Below, in pieces: positions 17,427 through 29,400 of a stretch of DNA of 64,000 bases. Location: assembly GCA_038322235.1 (NCBI GenBank), contig JBBQFQ010000015.1, positions 1 to 64,000 of the forward strand. The letters run 5' to 3'. The stretch is from SZAS-18 sp038322235. GTDB taxonomy: Bacteria; Verrucomicrobiota; Verrucomicrobiia; Chthoniobacterales; SZAS-18. The stretch's first letter is position 1. The number at the start of each line of letters is the position of its first letter. Below the pieces are notes generated by a model. It saw only the letters and a program-made list of their open reading frames with translations, searched no databases and was not told the origin of the DNA. A program made the position numbers and the translations under genes.

Positions 17427-20400
17427 TCAGAAGCCGGGCTGACCGCCCAACGGCGCGGTGGTCGCGCCGTTGCCCGTGAAGGCGCCGGTCGTGCTGCCGT
17501 TGCCGCCGTTGGAGCCGCTGTAGTTCGGCACGTTCGTAAAGATGCTGACCGGGTTGGTGCCACCAGTGACGTTGACCTGGACGCCGTTGTTCACCGTCAC
17601 GGTCTGGCCCGCGATGAACTTCAGACTGCTGCCCAGGAGGGAGGTGTTGCCGGTGAACTGCACCTGCCCGTTCGACGCCGTCGCGTAGAGCTTGAGGGTC
17701 GTGTCGGCGCTGAAATTGCCGCCGGCGATGGTGAGGATGCCGTTGTTTCCGAGGGCGCCGATCTTCACGATGTCACCGCGCAGGTCGGTCGTTGCGCTCG
17801 TCGTGATCTGGCCGCCGGTCGCATCGTGCCGAATCTCCACCGTGCCGCGATCCGCCCGCACCTGACCATCGACCTGAATCCGCGAACCGCTGCCCGCGCT
17901 GGTTGCTACGATGGTGATTTTCCCGCCCGGCCCAGGGGCCGCGGCATTGAGGAGCGCCTGCAACTGAGCCGTACTGCTGATATTGATGGCCGTCCCACCG
18001 CTGCGGGAACTGTTCACGTTAATGTTGCCGCCGCGGGAGCTGCGCCGGCCGACATTGTCGTCGGAAACGCGGACCCGGCTTGTGACGACCACCGCATTGG
18101 TGCCGCTGGTGGCATTCAGGGTGACGGTGCCGCCATTGCCACCCGTGGCGGTAACGTTTGCCCCGGTTGTGGCGTCGATAGGCGCGCCCACGACCAAATC
18201 GCCGGTCGTGGCGCTCACCGTGATTGTGCCGCCATTGCCGCCTGCCCCTGCGGTGCTGTCGCCGCCGTTGGCCGTCAGTCCATTGATCTGCCCCGCCCCG
18301 TTTCCGAAGGTAAAGGCGGGCGAATTGAGGGTGAGCGTGCCGCCATCGGTTGGCGACATGCCGGTGACGCCATCAAAGTTGATCCCATTGGGCGCAGTGA
18401 GGTTGCCTGAGGTCGCGATGTTGATCGTTCCCAACCCGCCGGAGAGGTTCGCCGCATTTACCGGGCTGTTGATGCCGAGGGTGCCGTTGGTAATCGCAAT
18501 GAATCCGGACGAGGCGCTCGAACTGCCGGCCGCAAGATTGAGCGTGGCTCCATTTTGGACGTTGAGCGTGCCGCTGTTGGTGAAGGTGCCGTTCGGATTG
18601 ATGATGAGCGCCCCGCCGGCCACATCGGCGCTGATGGTGCCCTGGTTGACGAGTGAATTTGTCCCCCCAAAGACGCCGAAGCCCACGTTGCCGGAGCCGC
18701 GCACCGTCACCCCGCTGCCCAGCGTCAAAGTGTTGTTGAGGCTCACCGCCAGGTTCGCATTCGTCCCATTCAGGTTGAAGGTCACCGGCCCGGCCAGCGT
18801 GCTCGTCTCCTCGAAGGACACCGTGGCATTGGTCGCCAGATTCACTGTGCCGACAAACCCCGCCCCGTTGCGCAGCCGGGCGTAAAAGTTTGCCCCCACG
18901 TCGACGGTGCCATTGACCGTCACCGCATCCAGGAAACTGAACTGACTGGTGCTAAAGAGCAGCGCGCCGGCGCCGGTGTTCGGCGCCACGATGAGAGTGC
19001 CGCCGAGGATCGTGCCGCCGTTGAGCGTGAACGCGACGGCCGACGCTGGTAGTGTCGTCGTCAGCCCGGTGTTGTTCAGCGTCCCCGTGATGTTGATCGT
19101 GCCGCCGCCAGTGTTGTTGATGGTGCCCAAGCCCGAACCCGGGAACGTGCCGCCGAGGTTCAGGGTCGCGTTGTTCACGCTGAAGGTGCCGGCATTGCTC
19201 CAATTCGTGGCGCCGATCGTGAGGATGCTGCTGTTCAGCACCTGCACCGTGCCGCTGTTGGTGAAGGTGTTCGGAAAGATCGCCAGCGCCCCGCCGGCCA
19301 CATCGGCGCTGATGGTGCCTTGGTTGACGAGCGAGTTGTTGGTCCCCCCAAAGGCGCCAAAGCCCACGACGCCCGAACCGCGCACCGTGACCCCAGCGCC
19401 CAGCGTCAACGTGTTGTTGAGGCTCACCGCCAGGCTCGCCCCCGCCCCATTCAGATTGAAGGTCACCGGCCCGGCCAGCGTGCTCGTCTCCTCGAAGGAC
19501 ACCGTGGCAGTGGGCGCCAGATTCACCGTGCCGACAAACGCCGCGCCATTGCGCAGGCGAGCGAAAAAGTTCGCCCCCACGTCGACCGTGCCGTTGACCG
19601 TCACCGCATCCAGGAAACTGAACTGACTGGTGCTGAAGAGCAGCGCGCCGGCGCCGGTGTTCGGCGCCACGATGAGCGTGCCGCCCAGAATCGTCCCGCC
19701 GTTGAGCGTGAACGCCACGGCCGACGCTGGTAGTGTCGTCGTCAGCCCGGTGTTGTTCAGCGTTCCGATGAGGTTGATCGTGCCGCCGGTATTGTTGATC
19801 GTCCCCAGCCCGGAGCCGAGGAACGTGCCGCCCAGATTCAGGGTCGCGTTGTTCACGCTGAAGGTGCCGGGATTGCTCCAATTCGTGGCGCCGATCGTGA
19901 GGATGCTGCTGTTCAGCGCCTGCACCGTGCCGCTGTTGGTGAAGGTGCCGTTCGGATTGATGATGAGTGTCCCACCACTCACATCGGCACTGATCGTCCC
20001 TTGATTCACGAGTGAACTCGTCCCGCCAAAGACGGGAAAGCCCACGTTGCCGACGCCGCGCACCGTCACGCAGCTGCACAGCGTCAACGTGTTGTTCAGG
20101 CTCACCGCAAAGCTCGCATTCGTCCCATTGAGGTTGAAGGTCACCGGCCCGCCCAGCGTCCCAGTCTGCTCGAAGGAGACCACGGCATTGGTCGCCAGAT
20201 TCACCGTACCGACAAATCCCGCCCCGTTGCGCAGCCGCGCAAAGGTGTTCGCCCCGAGGTCGACCGTGCCGTTGACCGTCACCGCATCGAGGAAACTGAA
20301 CTGGCTGGTGGTGAAGACCAGCGCGCCCGTCCCGCTGAGCGTCAGCTGGCCGCCGCCGAGCGTGCCGCCGTTCATCAAGATCGTACCCGCGCTCACGCTG

Positions 20401-23400
20401 CCCCCGACGATCAGACGGAGGTTCGCCCCGCTCTCCAGCGCGAGGGTCGCATCCGGGGAATTTACCGTCAGGTTTTGAATCGTAATCGGCGAAGCGAGTG
20501 TAACCGTGTAAGGCGATCCGGTCGCGTTGATGATGGCGTTGTAGAGCGTGGTCCCATCGTTCGGGAACGCCGGATTGCTGCTCCAGTTGGAGGCAGTCGT
20601 CCAATTTCCGTTGGTGGCCGTGAGCCAGTTCGCCGGAGCGGGCGTGAGGCTCGTGAGAAAATTGCTCAGCGTAGCCTGCGTTGCGCTAATGGTGAAAAGG
20701 AAGGTGCCGAAGCCGCCGGTGTCGCCGATGCGGCTGCCCGAGGCGATATTCGCGAAACCGCCGGCCAGCGCGTTGCTGGATCCGATGATCGTGAACGAGT
20801 TGGCGTTGCTGATGCTGCTTTGGAAACCGTTGGCGAAGGACACCACCAGTTGCCCGCCGAGTGCGAGGGTGCCGTTCACATTGATAAATCCATACTGCGA
20901 GCCTTGCGCGAGGCCGCCGATCTGGAATTGCAATTGCGATCCGGACAGCAGCGAGACGTTGCCAACGACCGAGAAGCCCGTGCCGCCGAGGGTGGGGATG
21001 ATGGTGGCGGCGTTCTGGATGTCCGCGCCGACGTTGCCGAAACCGGTGAACTGGCCGCCGTTCAGATTGAGCGTGGAGCCGGCCAGACTGCCGCCGTTGA
21101 CGTTGAGGAGGCCGGCCGATTGGGTGTAGCCGCCGCCGAAATTGAGGATGCCGGCGTTGACGTTGACCGTGCCGCTGTTGGTGAAGGCGACGCCGCCGGA
21201 CACGGTCGCGAGGGCCGAGCCCGTCTTGGTGAAGGTGCCGGCGTTCTGGAAGCTGCCGCCGCCGGTTTGGAGCGACAGGCCAGCCGTTCCCTGGAGCTCG
21301 AACGAGCCGTTGTTCACGAAGGTCGAGCCCCCGTTGAAGAAGAGCGACTGGCCGCCGAGCGAGACGAGCGTGCTCGAGTTGTTGATCAGCGTATGGCCGC
21401 CGCCCAGGACGATATTCGTGCTGCCGACCAGGCTGGCGATCGCGCCCGGCTGAATGGTGGTGACGCCGCTGCCACGCAACTGGCCGCCGGTCCAGTTGAA
21501 CGAGCCGGTCAGGCTGAGGTTGCCATTGTCAGTCAGGAAGACGCTGTTCGGATCGTTCTGGAGATTAAGCGCGGGAATGGTGGTCGCGTTATTAAGAATC
21601 GTGTCGCCTCCCGCGATCGTCGTCGTGCCCGTCACGGTGTAGCTGCCATTGATCGTGTGCGTACCGGGCCCAAAGCTTACATCCCCGGCTCCACTGAGCA
21701 TGCTCCCGGCCAGGAACGTGCGGGAGTTGTTGACCAGGAACGTCGCACCCAGGGCAACGTTGAAGACGCCGGTCCCGGTGCCGGTCGCGTCGAGCGAAAG
21801 CGTGCCGGCGGCGACATTGAGCGTGCCGGTGTTGTCGAAGGTCAGCCCACTCGCGATGGTCGAAGTTCCCGCTCCCGTCTTCGTGAAGGTGCCCGCATTC
21901 TGGAACGTGCCCGCGCCGGCCTGCAAAAACAGACTCGACGCGCCCTGCGTCTCAAACTGGCCGTTGTTTACGAAGAGCGACCCGCCATTGAAGAAGAGCG
22001 ACTTCCCGCTCAGCACCAGGTTGGTGGAGGAATTATTGATCAGCGTGTGTCCGCCGCCCACGCCGCCGAGCACGATGTTTGTGCCCCCCACCAAGCTCGC
22101 GATGGCACCGGGCTGGATGGTCGTCGTCCCCGTGCCGCGCAACTGGCCGCCGGTCCAATTGAAGGCGGTGGTGATGCTGTTGTTGGCGTTCGCGGTCAGG
22201 AAAACGCCGTTCGGGTCGTTTTGAAGATTCAACGTTCCGAAGGTCGCGGGCGCGTTGAAGACATTGTTGCCGGCCGTGACGACCGTGGTTCCGCCGAGGC
22301 TGTAGCCTCCATCGATGGTGCGCGTGAAGTCGCCGCTGAAGGTGACATTGCCCGCGCCGCTGAAGGTGGAGGCCGCATTAGCCGAGAGCGCGCTGGCGAA
22401 GCCGAGGGTGGCGCCGCTGGCCACGTTGAAGGTTCCGTTGGTGCTGCTGACCAACCCGTTGAAGACGAGCGAGCCGGTGTTGACGTTGACGGTGCCGGAA
22501 TTTAGGAATGTCGGCGCGATGGCATACGAGCCCACGCTACTGTCACGGGTGAAGCTCCCAAGGTTGTTGAAGGTGCCGCTGGCGAGCAGCCCGATGCCCA
22601 GATTGTTCTGCGCGAGGTAGGATCCGCCATTGTTCAAGATCGCCCCGGCGTCGAGCTGGAGCTGCCCGGTCGAAGCGGCGCCGTCCGTCATGGTCGCGCC
22701 TGCGGGATTCGAGAACATGGCGACGCCGAGCGTCTTCGTGGTCGAACCGGTCAGGAGCGTGCCGCCGGTCGCGATCAGCGAAGAACCGCCGCCGAGCGTG
22801 CCGCCGGAGAAGGTGAAGAGCGCGTTGATGGTGAGCGGATTGTTCAGCGTGATGCCGCCGGCGCTGAAACTGAGCGCCTGGATGGTCACGCCGCCGGCGA
22901 TGTCCTGCGTGACGGTGCCGGCGTTGACGATGACGTTGTAGTTGTTCCCGCCGTTGCCGTTGTTGGGCACGGTCGGGTTCGTGGACCAGGCGCCCGGCGT
23001 GCTCCAATTCTGCCCGCCTCCCAAGAAGGTAGCCGTGAGGGGTCCGGAGGCCTGGAAGTTCGTGAGCACCACGCTCAAGGGGGAGTAGTTGACGAGGAAC
23101 GAGCCGAAGCCGTCGCTGGTGGCCAGACGGGTACCGTTCGGCGCGTTCGGGAAACTGCCGATGAAGCCCGAGCCGGTGGTGACGAGGGTAAAGGTGTTGC
23201 CGGAAGTCACCGTCGACTGGAAGCCGTTGGCGAAGGAGAGGACGAGATTGCCGTTGAGAATGACTCCGCCGGAGACCGCGACCGAACTGTATTGCGTGCC
23301 CTGGGTCAGGCCGCCGAGCTGCATTTGGACGAGTCCGCCGGCCATGAGCGTGAGCGAGCCGGAAATGTTCAGACCGCTGGTGCCGCCGATGCTCGGACGG

Positions 23401-26400
23401 AACGTGCCGGCGGAGCCGACACTGCCGATGATGTTGCCGAAGCCGGTCAGGAGACCGCCCTGGATGTCGAAGCCGGAGGGGGGGGCAATGAGCGTACCGC
23501 CGGAGACGATCGTGCTGCCGCCGGTCTGCGTGTAGGTCTGGTTGAAGGCGAGCGTCCCGCTGTTGACCGCGACCGAGCCGCTGTTTCTGAAGGTCACGCC
23601 GATGGCGTAATTCCCGGTGCCGGTGTTGCGGGTGAAGGTGCCGGTGTTGGTGATGGAAGGGCCTCCACCGCCGTTGACGATGCCGAAATCGTTTTGGGCC
23701 AGGAAGGTGCCGGCGTTGGTGAAGAGCCCGCCAGGCAGCATGACGATGCCGGCCGCGCTGCCAGCTCCGGCGGTGGCGACCTGACCGGCCACATTGAAGA
23801 GCTGCGCGCTGATGACCTGACTCGCCGGCCCGCTGAAGTTGATGCCGCCGTTGGCGAAGAAATTCCCACCCCCGGCGAGTTGACCTCCGGCGAAGGTGAA
23901 AAGCCCGCTCTGGTTCACATTGCGGCCGGCGTTAAGCGTCAAAACGCCCGCGTTCAAAACGAGATTCGCGACAGACGCATTGAAGTCACTGGCCACGGTG
24001 TAGGCGGTGCCGCTCAAGGCCAGCGTGCCAGCGCCGGTGGCGCTGGTGGTGCCGAAGCCGGTAAAGATGGCGGTCGAGCCGAAGACCAGCGTGGCCCCGG
24101 CACCCACATTGAAGGAGCCGGCGTTGCTGGTGGTGGCACCGTTCAACGTGAGCGTACCGGAGTTCACGCTGACGATGCCGGAGTTGGTGAAGTCGGCCGC
24201 CACGACGTAAACGCCGGCGCTGGTGTCGCGCGTGAACGTGCCGGTGTTGGTGATGGTGCCGCCAGCGGTCGCAATTCCGAGATCGTTCCGGGCCAGGAAG
24301 GTGCCGGCGTTGGTGAAGAGGCCGCCGTTGTTCAGCCGCAGCGCGCCCGAGGAAGCGGCGCCATCCGTCGCCGTCTGGCCGGCAGCGTTGACCAGCGTGC
24401 CGTTGATCGACTTGTTCCCGTTCCCGCTGAAGAGAATCCCGCCGTTGGCGTTAAAGGAGCCGGGGCCGGAGATGGTCCCGCCGGCAAAGGTGAAGAGCCC
24501 GCTCTGGTCCACACTTCGGCTGGGATTGAGCGTGAACACGCCAGAGTTCAGAACCAGATTTCCCACCGTGGAATTCAAGGCGCTGGCTACGGTGTAGGCG
24601 GTGCCGCTCAAGGCCAGCGTACCAGCGCCGGAGGCGCTGGTGGCGCCAAAGCCGGTGAAGACAACGGTCGAGCCGAAGACGAGCGTGGCCCCAGCACCCA
24701 CGTTGAACGAGCCGGCGTTGCTGGTGGTGGCACCGTTCAACGTGAGGGTGCCGGAGTTCGCGTTGACCGAGCCGTTATTCACGAAGTCAGCCGAGATGGC
24801 GTAGGTCCCGCTGCTCGTGTCGCGGGTGAAGGTGCCAGTGTTGGTGAAGGTGCCGCCGCCGCCGGCAATCCCGAGATCGTTCTGGGCGAGGAAGGTGCCG
24901 GCGTTGGCGAAATTTCCGCCGGTATTGAGCAAAAGCGGGGCGGTCGAGGCCGCACCGTCCGTGGCCGTCTGTCCGGCCGCGTTGGTCAGGTTGCTGGCCA
25001 GCGTCTTGTTGCTGCTCCCGCTGAAGACGATGCCGCCGGCCGCAACGAGCGCGCCGGTGTTCGTCAGACTGCCGCCCGACCAGTTGAAGGCGCTGTTGAC
25101 GGTCAGCGTGCGGCCCGAGGAAAGCGCGAGCTGCCCGCCGTTCAGATTGAACTGCTGGATAGAGAAGTCGCCGTCGAGCGTGACCACGCCCGAGTTGATG
25201 GTGGCGTTGCTGGTGCTGCCGTTCGGAAAAGCCGGGTTGGTCGACCAGTTGGCGCCCGAAGACCAGCTGTTGGTGCTGCCATCCCACACGGCGGTGACCG
25301 GCCCGGAACCTTGGAACCCCGAAAGCAACAAGCTGGATCCGCTGTAGCTCACAAGGAACGAGCCGAAGCCATCTGCGGTGGGAAGCCGGGAGCCGCTCGC
25401 GATGTTGGCAAAGGCGCCGCTGAATCCACCGGTTGTGCTCACCAGCGTGAAGGTGTTGGTGACCCCAACGGTAGACTGGAAGCCGTTCGCGAACGAAACC
25501 ACGAGCTGCCCGCCGAGGCTGACGGCGCCATTTACGCTCAGCACGCCATAGTCGACTCCCTGCACCAGACCGCCGAGCTGGAAACGCAACTCGGAACTGC
25601 CCAGGAGCGCAGCGCTGCCGGTGATCATGAGCCCCATCCCACCGGTGCCGGGGCGGAGAATGGCGGCATTCTGCAACGCTCCCTCGATGAAGCCAGTCCC
25701 GGAATAGCTCGCGCCCGCCCCACCGAAATTCACCTGTCCGGCCCGCAGGGTGACGCCGTTCAGCGCGGTAGTACCGCCCGGGTTGGTGATGCTGATGGCG
25801 CCGTTGGTGGCGGAGATCGTCGCGGCATCGAGGTTGATGTCGCCACCCAGCGACTTGAGCATGATGCTGCCGGGGGCGCCGCCCGCCGGCACATCGGCCG
25901 TTAAATTGGCGCCCGTTTGGATCGTCATCGCCACGCCGCTCGTCTTGGTGGAGTTGAGCAAAATCGAGCCACCGTTCGCGCTGGCGAACGCGGAAGAAAC
26001 CTCGCTGACGGCAATGCTCGCGCCGGCGGCGATGTTCACGCTGCCGCCCGCATTGATCGTCACACTCCCACCCGTCCCGGAAGGTGCGGCGCTGATCCCG
26101 CTGAGTCCGGTGAGCGCCTGAATGTTGTCCTGGAGGGTGACATTGCCGGTGGTGGTCAAGACGACGGAACCACCGCTTCCGCCGCGGCCGAACGCGAAGG
26201 CATCCGCGTTCCCGCCGCGCACGGCGATCACGTCCCCGCCGGTGTTGTTCCCGAGCGTGAGATTCCCGGTCGCATTCACCTGGATGCTGCCACCCTGCCC
26301 GCCGGCGATGGTGGCGGTGACCGTCGAATCGCCGCCCGGGGCGTAAAACGAAAACGAGGCGCCCAACGTCACCGGACCAACGGCGCCGCCGGAGCCGGCG

Positions 26401-29400
26401 GTGTTGATGGCGAGCACGCCACCGGGCGTGGTTTGGCCGCTCGCTGCCGTGGCGCTGCCGTGGAAGTCGGCCGCGCCGTCGAGTGAGATCAGCGCCGGAG
26501 CGGACGAGATGATCGCGAGTTTCATGGGCGCGATCGCCGTGTCAGTGGAGGCAAACGCCGGCCCGGAACCGAAACTCAACCCGCTCGTGACGGTCAGCGT
26601 GCCGCCGAGACGCAAAGTGTGAAGATCGGTCGGGTTGAGCGGATCGAGCGCCGCCAGACCAGCCGGATCGATCAACATCACCACCGCCGGTCCCATCGAG
26701 AGGGCGCTCACGCTACCGCCCACCTGCGCCGTGACGAACGAGAGATCGCCCCCCGCGGTCACGTTTCTGCCGGCGGTCAGATAGCTCGCTTGAATGGCGC
26801 CCACCGCCGTGACGTCACGCCCGGCGGTCAAAGTTTGGGCGTGCAGTTCGCCGGTCGACGTGACGTCACGGCCCGCGGTGTAGGTGCCGTTGAAGTATTC
26901 GTCGATCGATACTCCCCCAGTGGCCGTGCCGGAAAGGCTGAGATCGCGCGCCGCGTCCAGCAGAAGCGTGCCGCCGCCGTCCTTGCCGAACTGCAGCGCG
27001 CTGCCGATGGCGATGTCGCCCCCGAGCGAGCGGATGGTGATCGAGCCGCCGACCGGCGTGGTGGGCGCGAGCATCGAGGCATCGCCCTGGCGCACATCCA
27101 CGATTCCACCGGCCCGAATAACCACCGAACCGCCGTTGGTGATCGAAAGCACGCCGCCGTTGCCGACGCGGCCCGCGCTGCCGGCAAACGCATTGCCGCC
27201 GTTGAGGAGGATGCTATCGACCGTCAGCGTCGCCATGCCGGAGAGGTTCAGGGTGACCCGTCCGCCGTCCGTACCGTCGGGCAGGGGCGCAGTGCCAAAT
27301 GCGCCGCGCGCCAGGATCTGCGCACTGCCGGGCGCTCCCGTGAACGCGAGCGAGGTGGCATTGAACGTGAAGCTGGCGGCGTTGGTATTCATGGGCCCGC
27401 CCGGCGTGGAAACTGAATTGATGCCATCACCTAGGATGCTCGCCCCCAATGTCACCGGACCGCCGACGTTGAAGACGGACGTCGCCGGAGTCGCACCGCC
27501 CAGATTTCCCGCCAGGGTGAGATTCCCCCCGACGTTCAGGCTGGTGCCCGTGAGGACCGCGCCAACGTCGACTCCATTCTGATAAAGGCTGCCGCCGACG
27601 GTGATCGAGCCGGGGGAAGACGGGGCGGTAATGCCCGCTTCCAGCACGCTGCTGAACGTGACATCACCCGAGACCGAAATAAAACCTCCCGCCCGAATCG
27701 AATCGCCCCGCAGGCCGAGCGAAAGCGGCTGACCGATGGCGTCGGAGAAATCGATGTTTCGCGCCACGCTGATGACGGGCGCGGTCACGATGAGCGTGGC
27801 GCCGCCGGCGGCCGAATTGGTCGCTAGCAGATCGCGACCGACCGAGATCTGCGCGAGCGCCAGACTCTGCGACGTACCGCCGAGCGTGATGGAAAAGTCC
27901 CGCGCTGCGCGGGCCGTGCCGGCAGCGCCGGTCAGCGGGGAGAAATTGCCGTTCGTGGTCACGCGGATGTCGCGGGCGGAATTGAGCGTCAGGCGAGGCG
28001 CGTCAAGCAGCCCGCCGATCGTGATGTCGCCCGCGGTCGCAGTGAGGGTGATCGTGCCGCTCCCACCTGCAGCGGCGGATGGGAAGCCATTGATCGCACT
28101 GATGTTCCCGGTGGTGATGGCGAGCGCGCTAACGGTGACGCTGCCTCCGGCGCCGCCGAGACCACCAGTCACGTTGGCGCCACCGTTCGCCAGGACGGTT
28201 CTGCCCAGCCGCACATTGCCAGTCGAAGTGATCGTGAGCGAGCCGCCCGTGCCGCCATTGCCGGTGGTCGCGGTGGAATTCCCACCACTAAAATCGATGA
28301 GCGAGGTGGCGCTCCCGAGGGTCACATCGGTCGCATTGATGATGCGCAGCGCACCGCCGGGGCCACCCGATGCTCCCACGGCTCCACCCAGCAGGAACGA
28401 GCCGTTGATGGCGATGGCACCCGTGGTGGAGATCGTCAGCGTCCGCGCCGGGTCGGTCGCATTCGGACTGATGAAGTTACTGTTGCCGTTCACCGTCACG
28501 GAAGCCGCCGTAAGCGTGAAGGCGTTGCTCGTGTTTGCAGGATTGGCGAACGCGTAAATGCTACCGGTCGTGAGCGCACCGCCGATGGTCGCATTCACGA
28601 AACCGAACTGGCCGGTGAGCGTGGCGTCGCGGCCGATGGTGAACGAATTCGCGCCGAAGAATCCGGTGCTCAGGTCGCGGCCGACGGTCACGTTGAGATT
28701 CGGGTCGGAGGAATTCAGCGAGCCGCCCTGCCCGAGCAAATCACGGCCGGCGTTGATCGTGACGGCACCGCTCGCGCTAATATTTGCCGCCGCCTGAAAG
28801 ATGACGTCAGCGCCAGAGCTCACTGCGAGCGTTCCGGTATTTAACGTGCCGTTGAGCCGGACGCTGCCGACGGTGGAACGCAGCGTCAGCGATCCATCCG
28901 ATCCCGCGGGTGGCGCGATGGTCGCGCCGCTCCGCGTATTGATGCCGGCGTTTAGCGTGAAATCACCCGCGCTCGTCAGATTGACGGTGCCGCCGTTGCC
29001 GGAACTCGGCGCCGCGCCACTGCGCGCGAAGATCGAACCGTTGAAGGTGGCGGCTCCCGCGGTGTTGAAGGTGAAGCTGCCGCCGGCACCGCCCAGGCTA
29101 GTGCCGCTGGCGGATCCGCCGCCCAGCCGGATGGAACCCGGTAGCAAGAAGGCCGCGGTGGAAGTGAGCGTCAGCGAGAAGCTGCCGCCCGCGCCACCGT
29201 TCGTCCCGGCGCCCGCCGCGGGCCCGCCGCTGAGCGCGAAGAGATCGCCGCTGGCGGGGGCGATGAGCGCGAGTGAAGCCGCATTGATGCTGAGGGTGGC
29301 GCCGGGCGTGCCCCCACCAGCGCTGGCCACCACCACTCCGCCGATCGAAGCCGCGCCGGTTCGAATGGTGAGCGGAATGGCCGCGGCGAAATTCAGATTT

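Noticed and set aside
20475..25904. Long plus-strand reading frames of 676 and 870 residues
   Set aside because: They lie opposite the giant repeat gene, have strange composition, and follow the repeats of the other strand. They are shadows of its codon usage.
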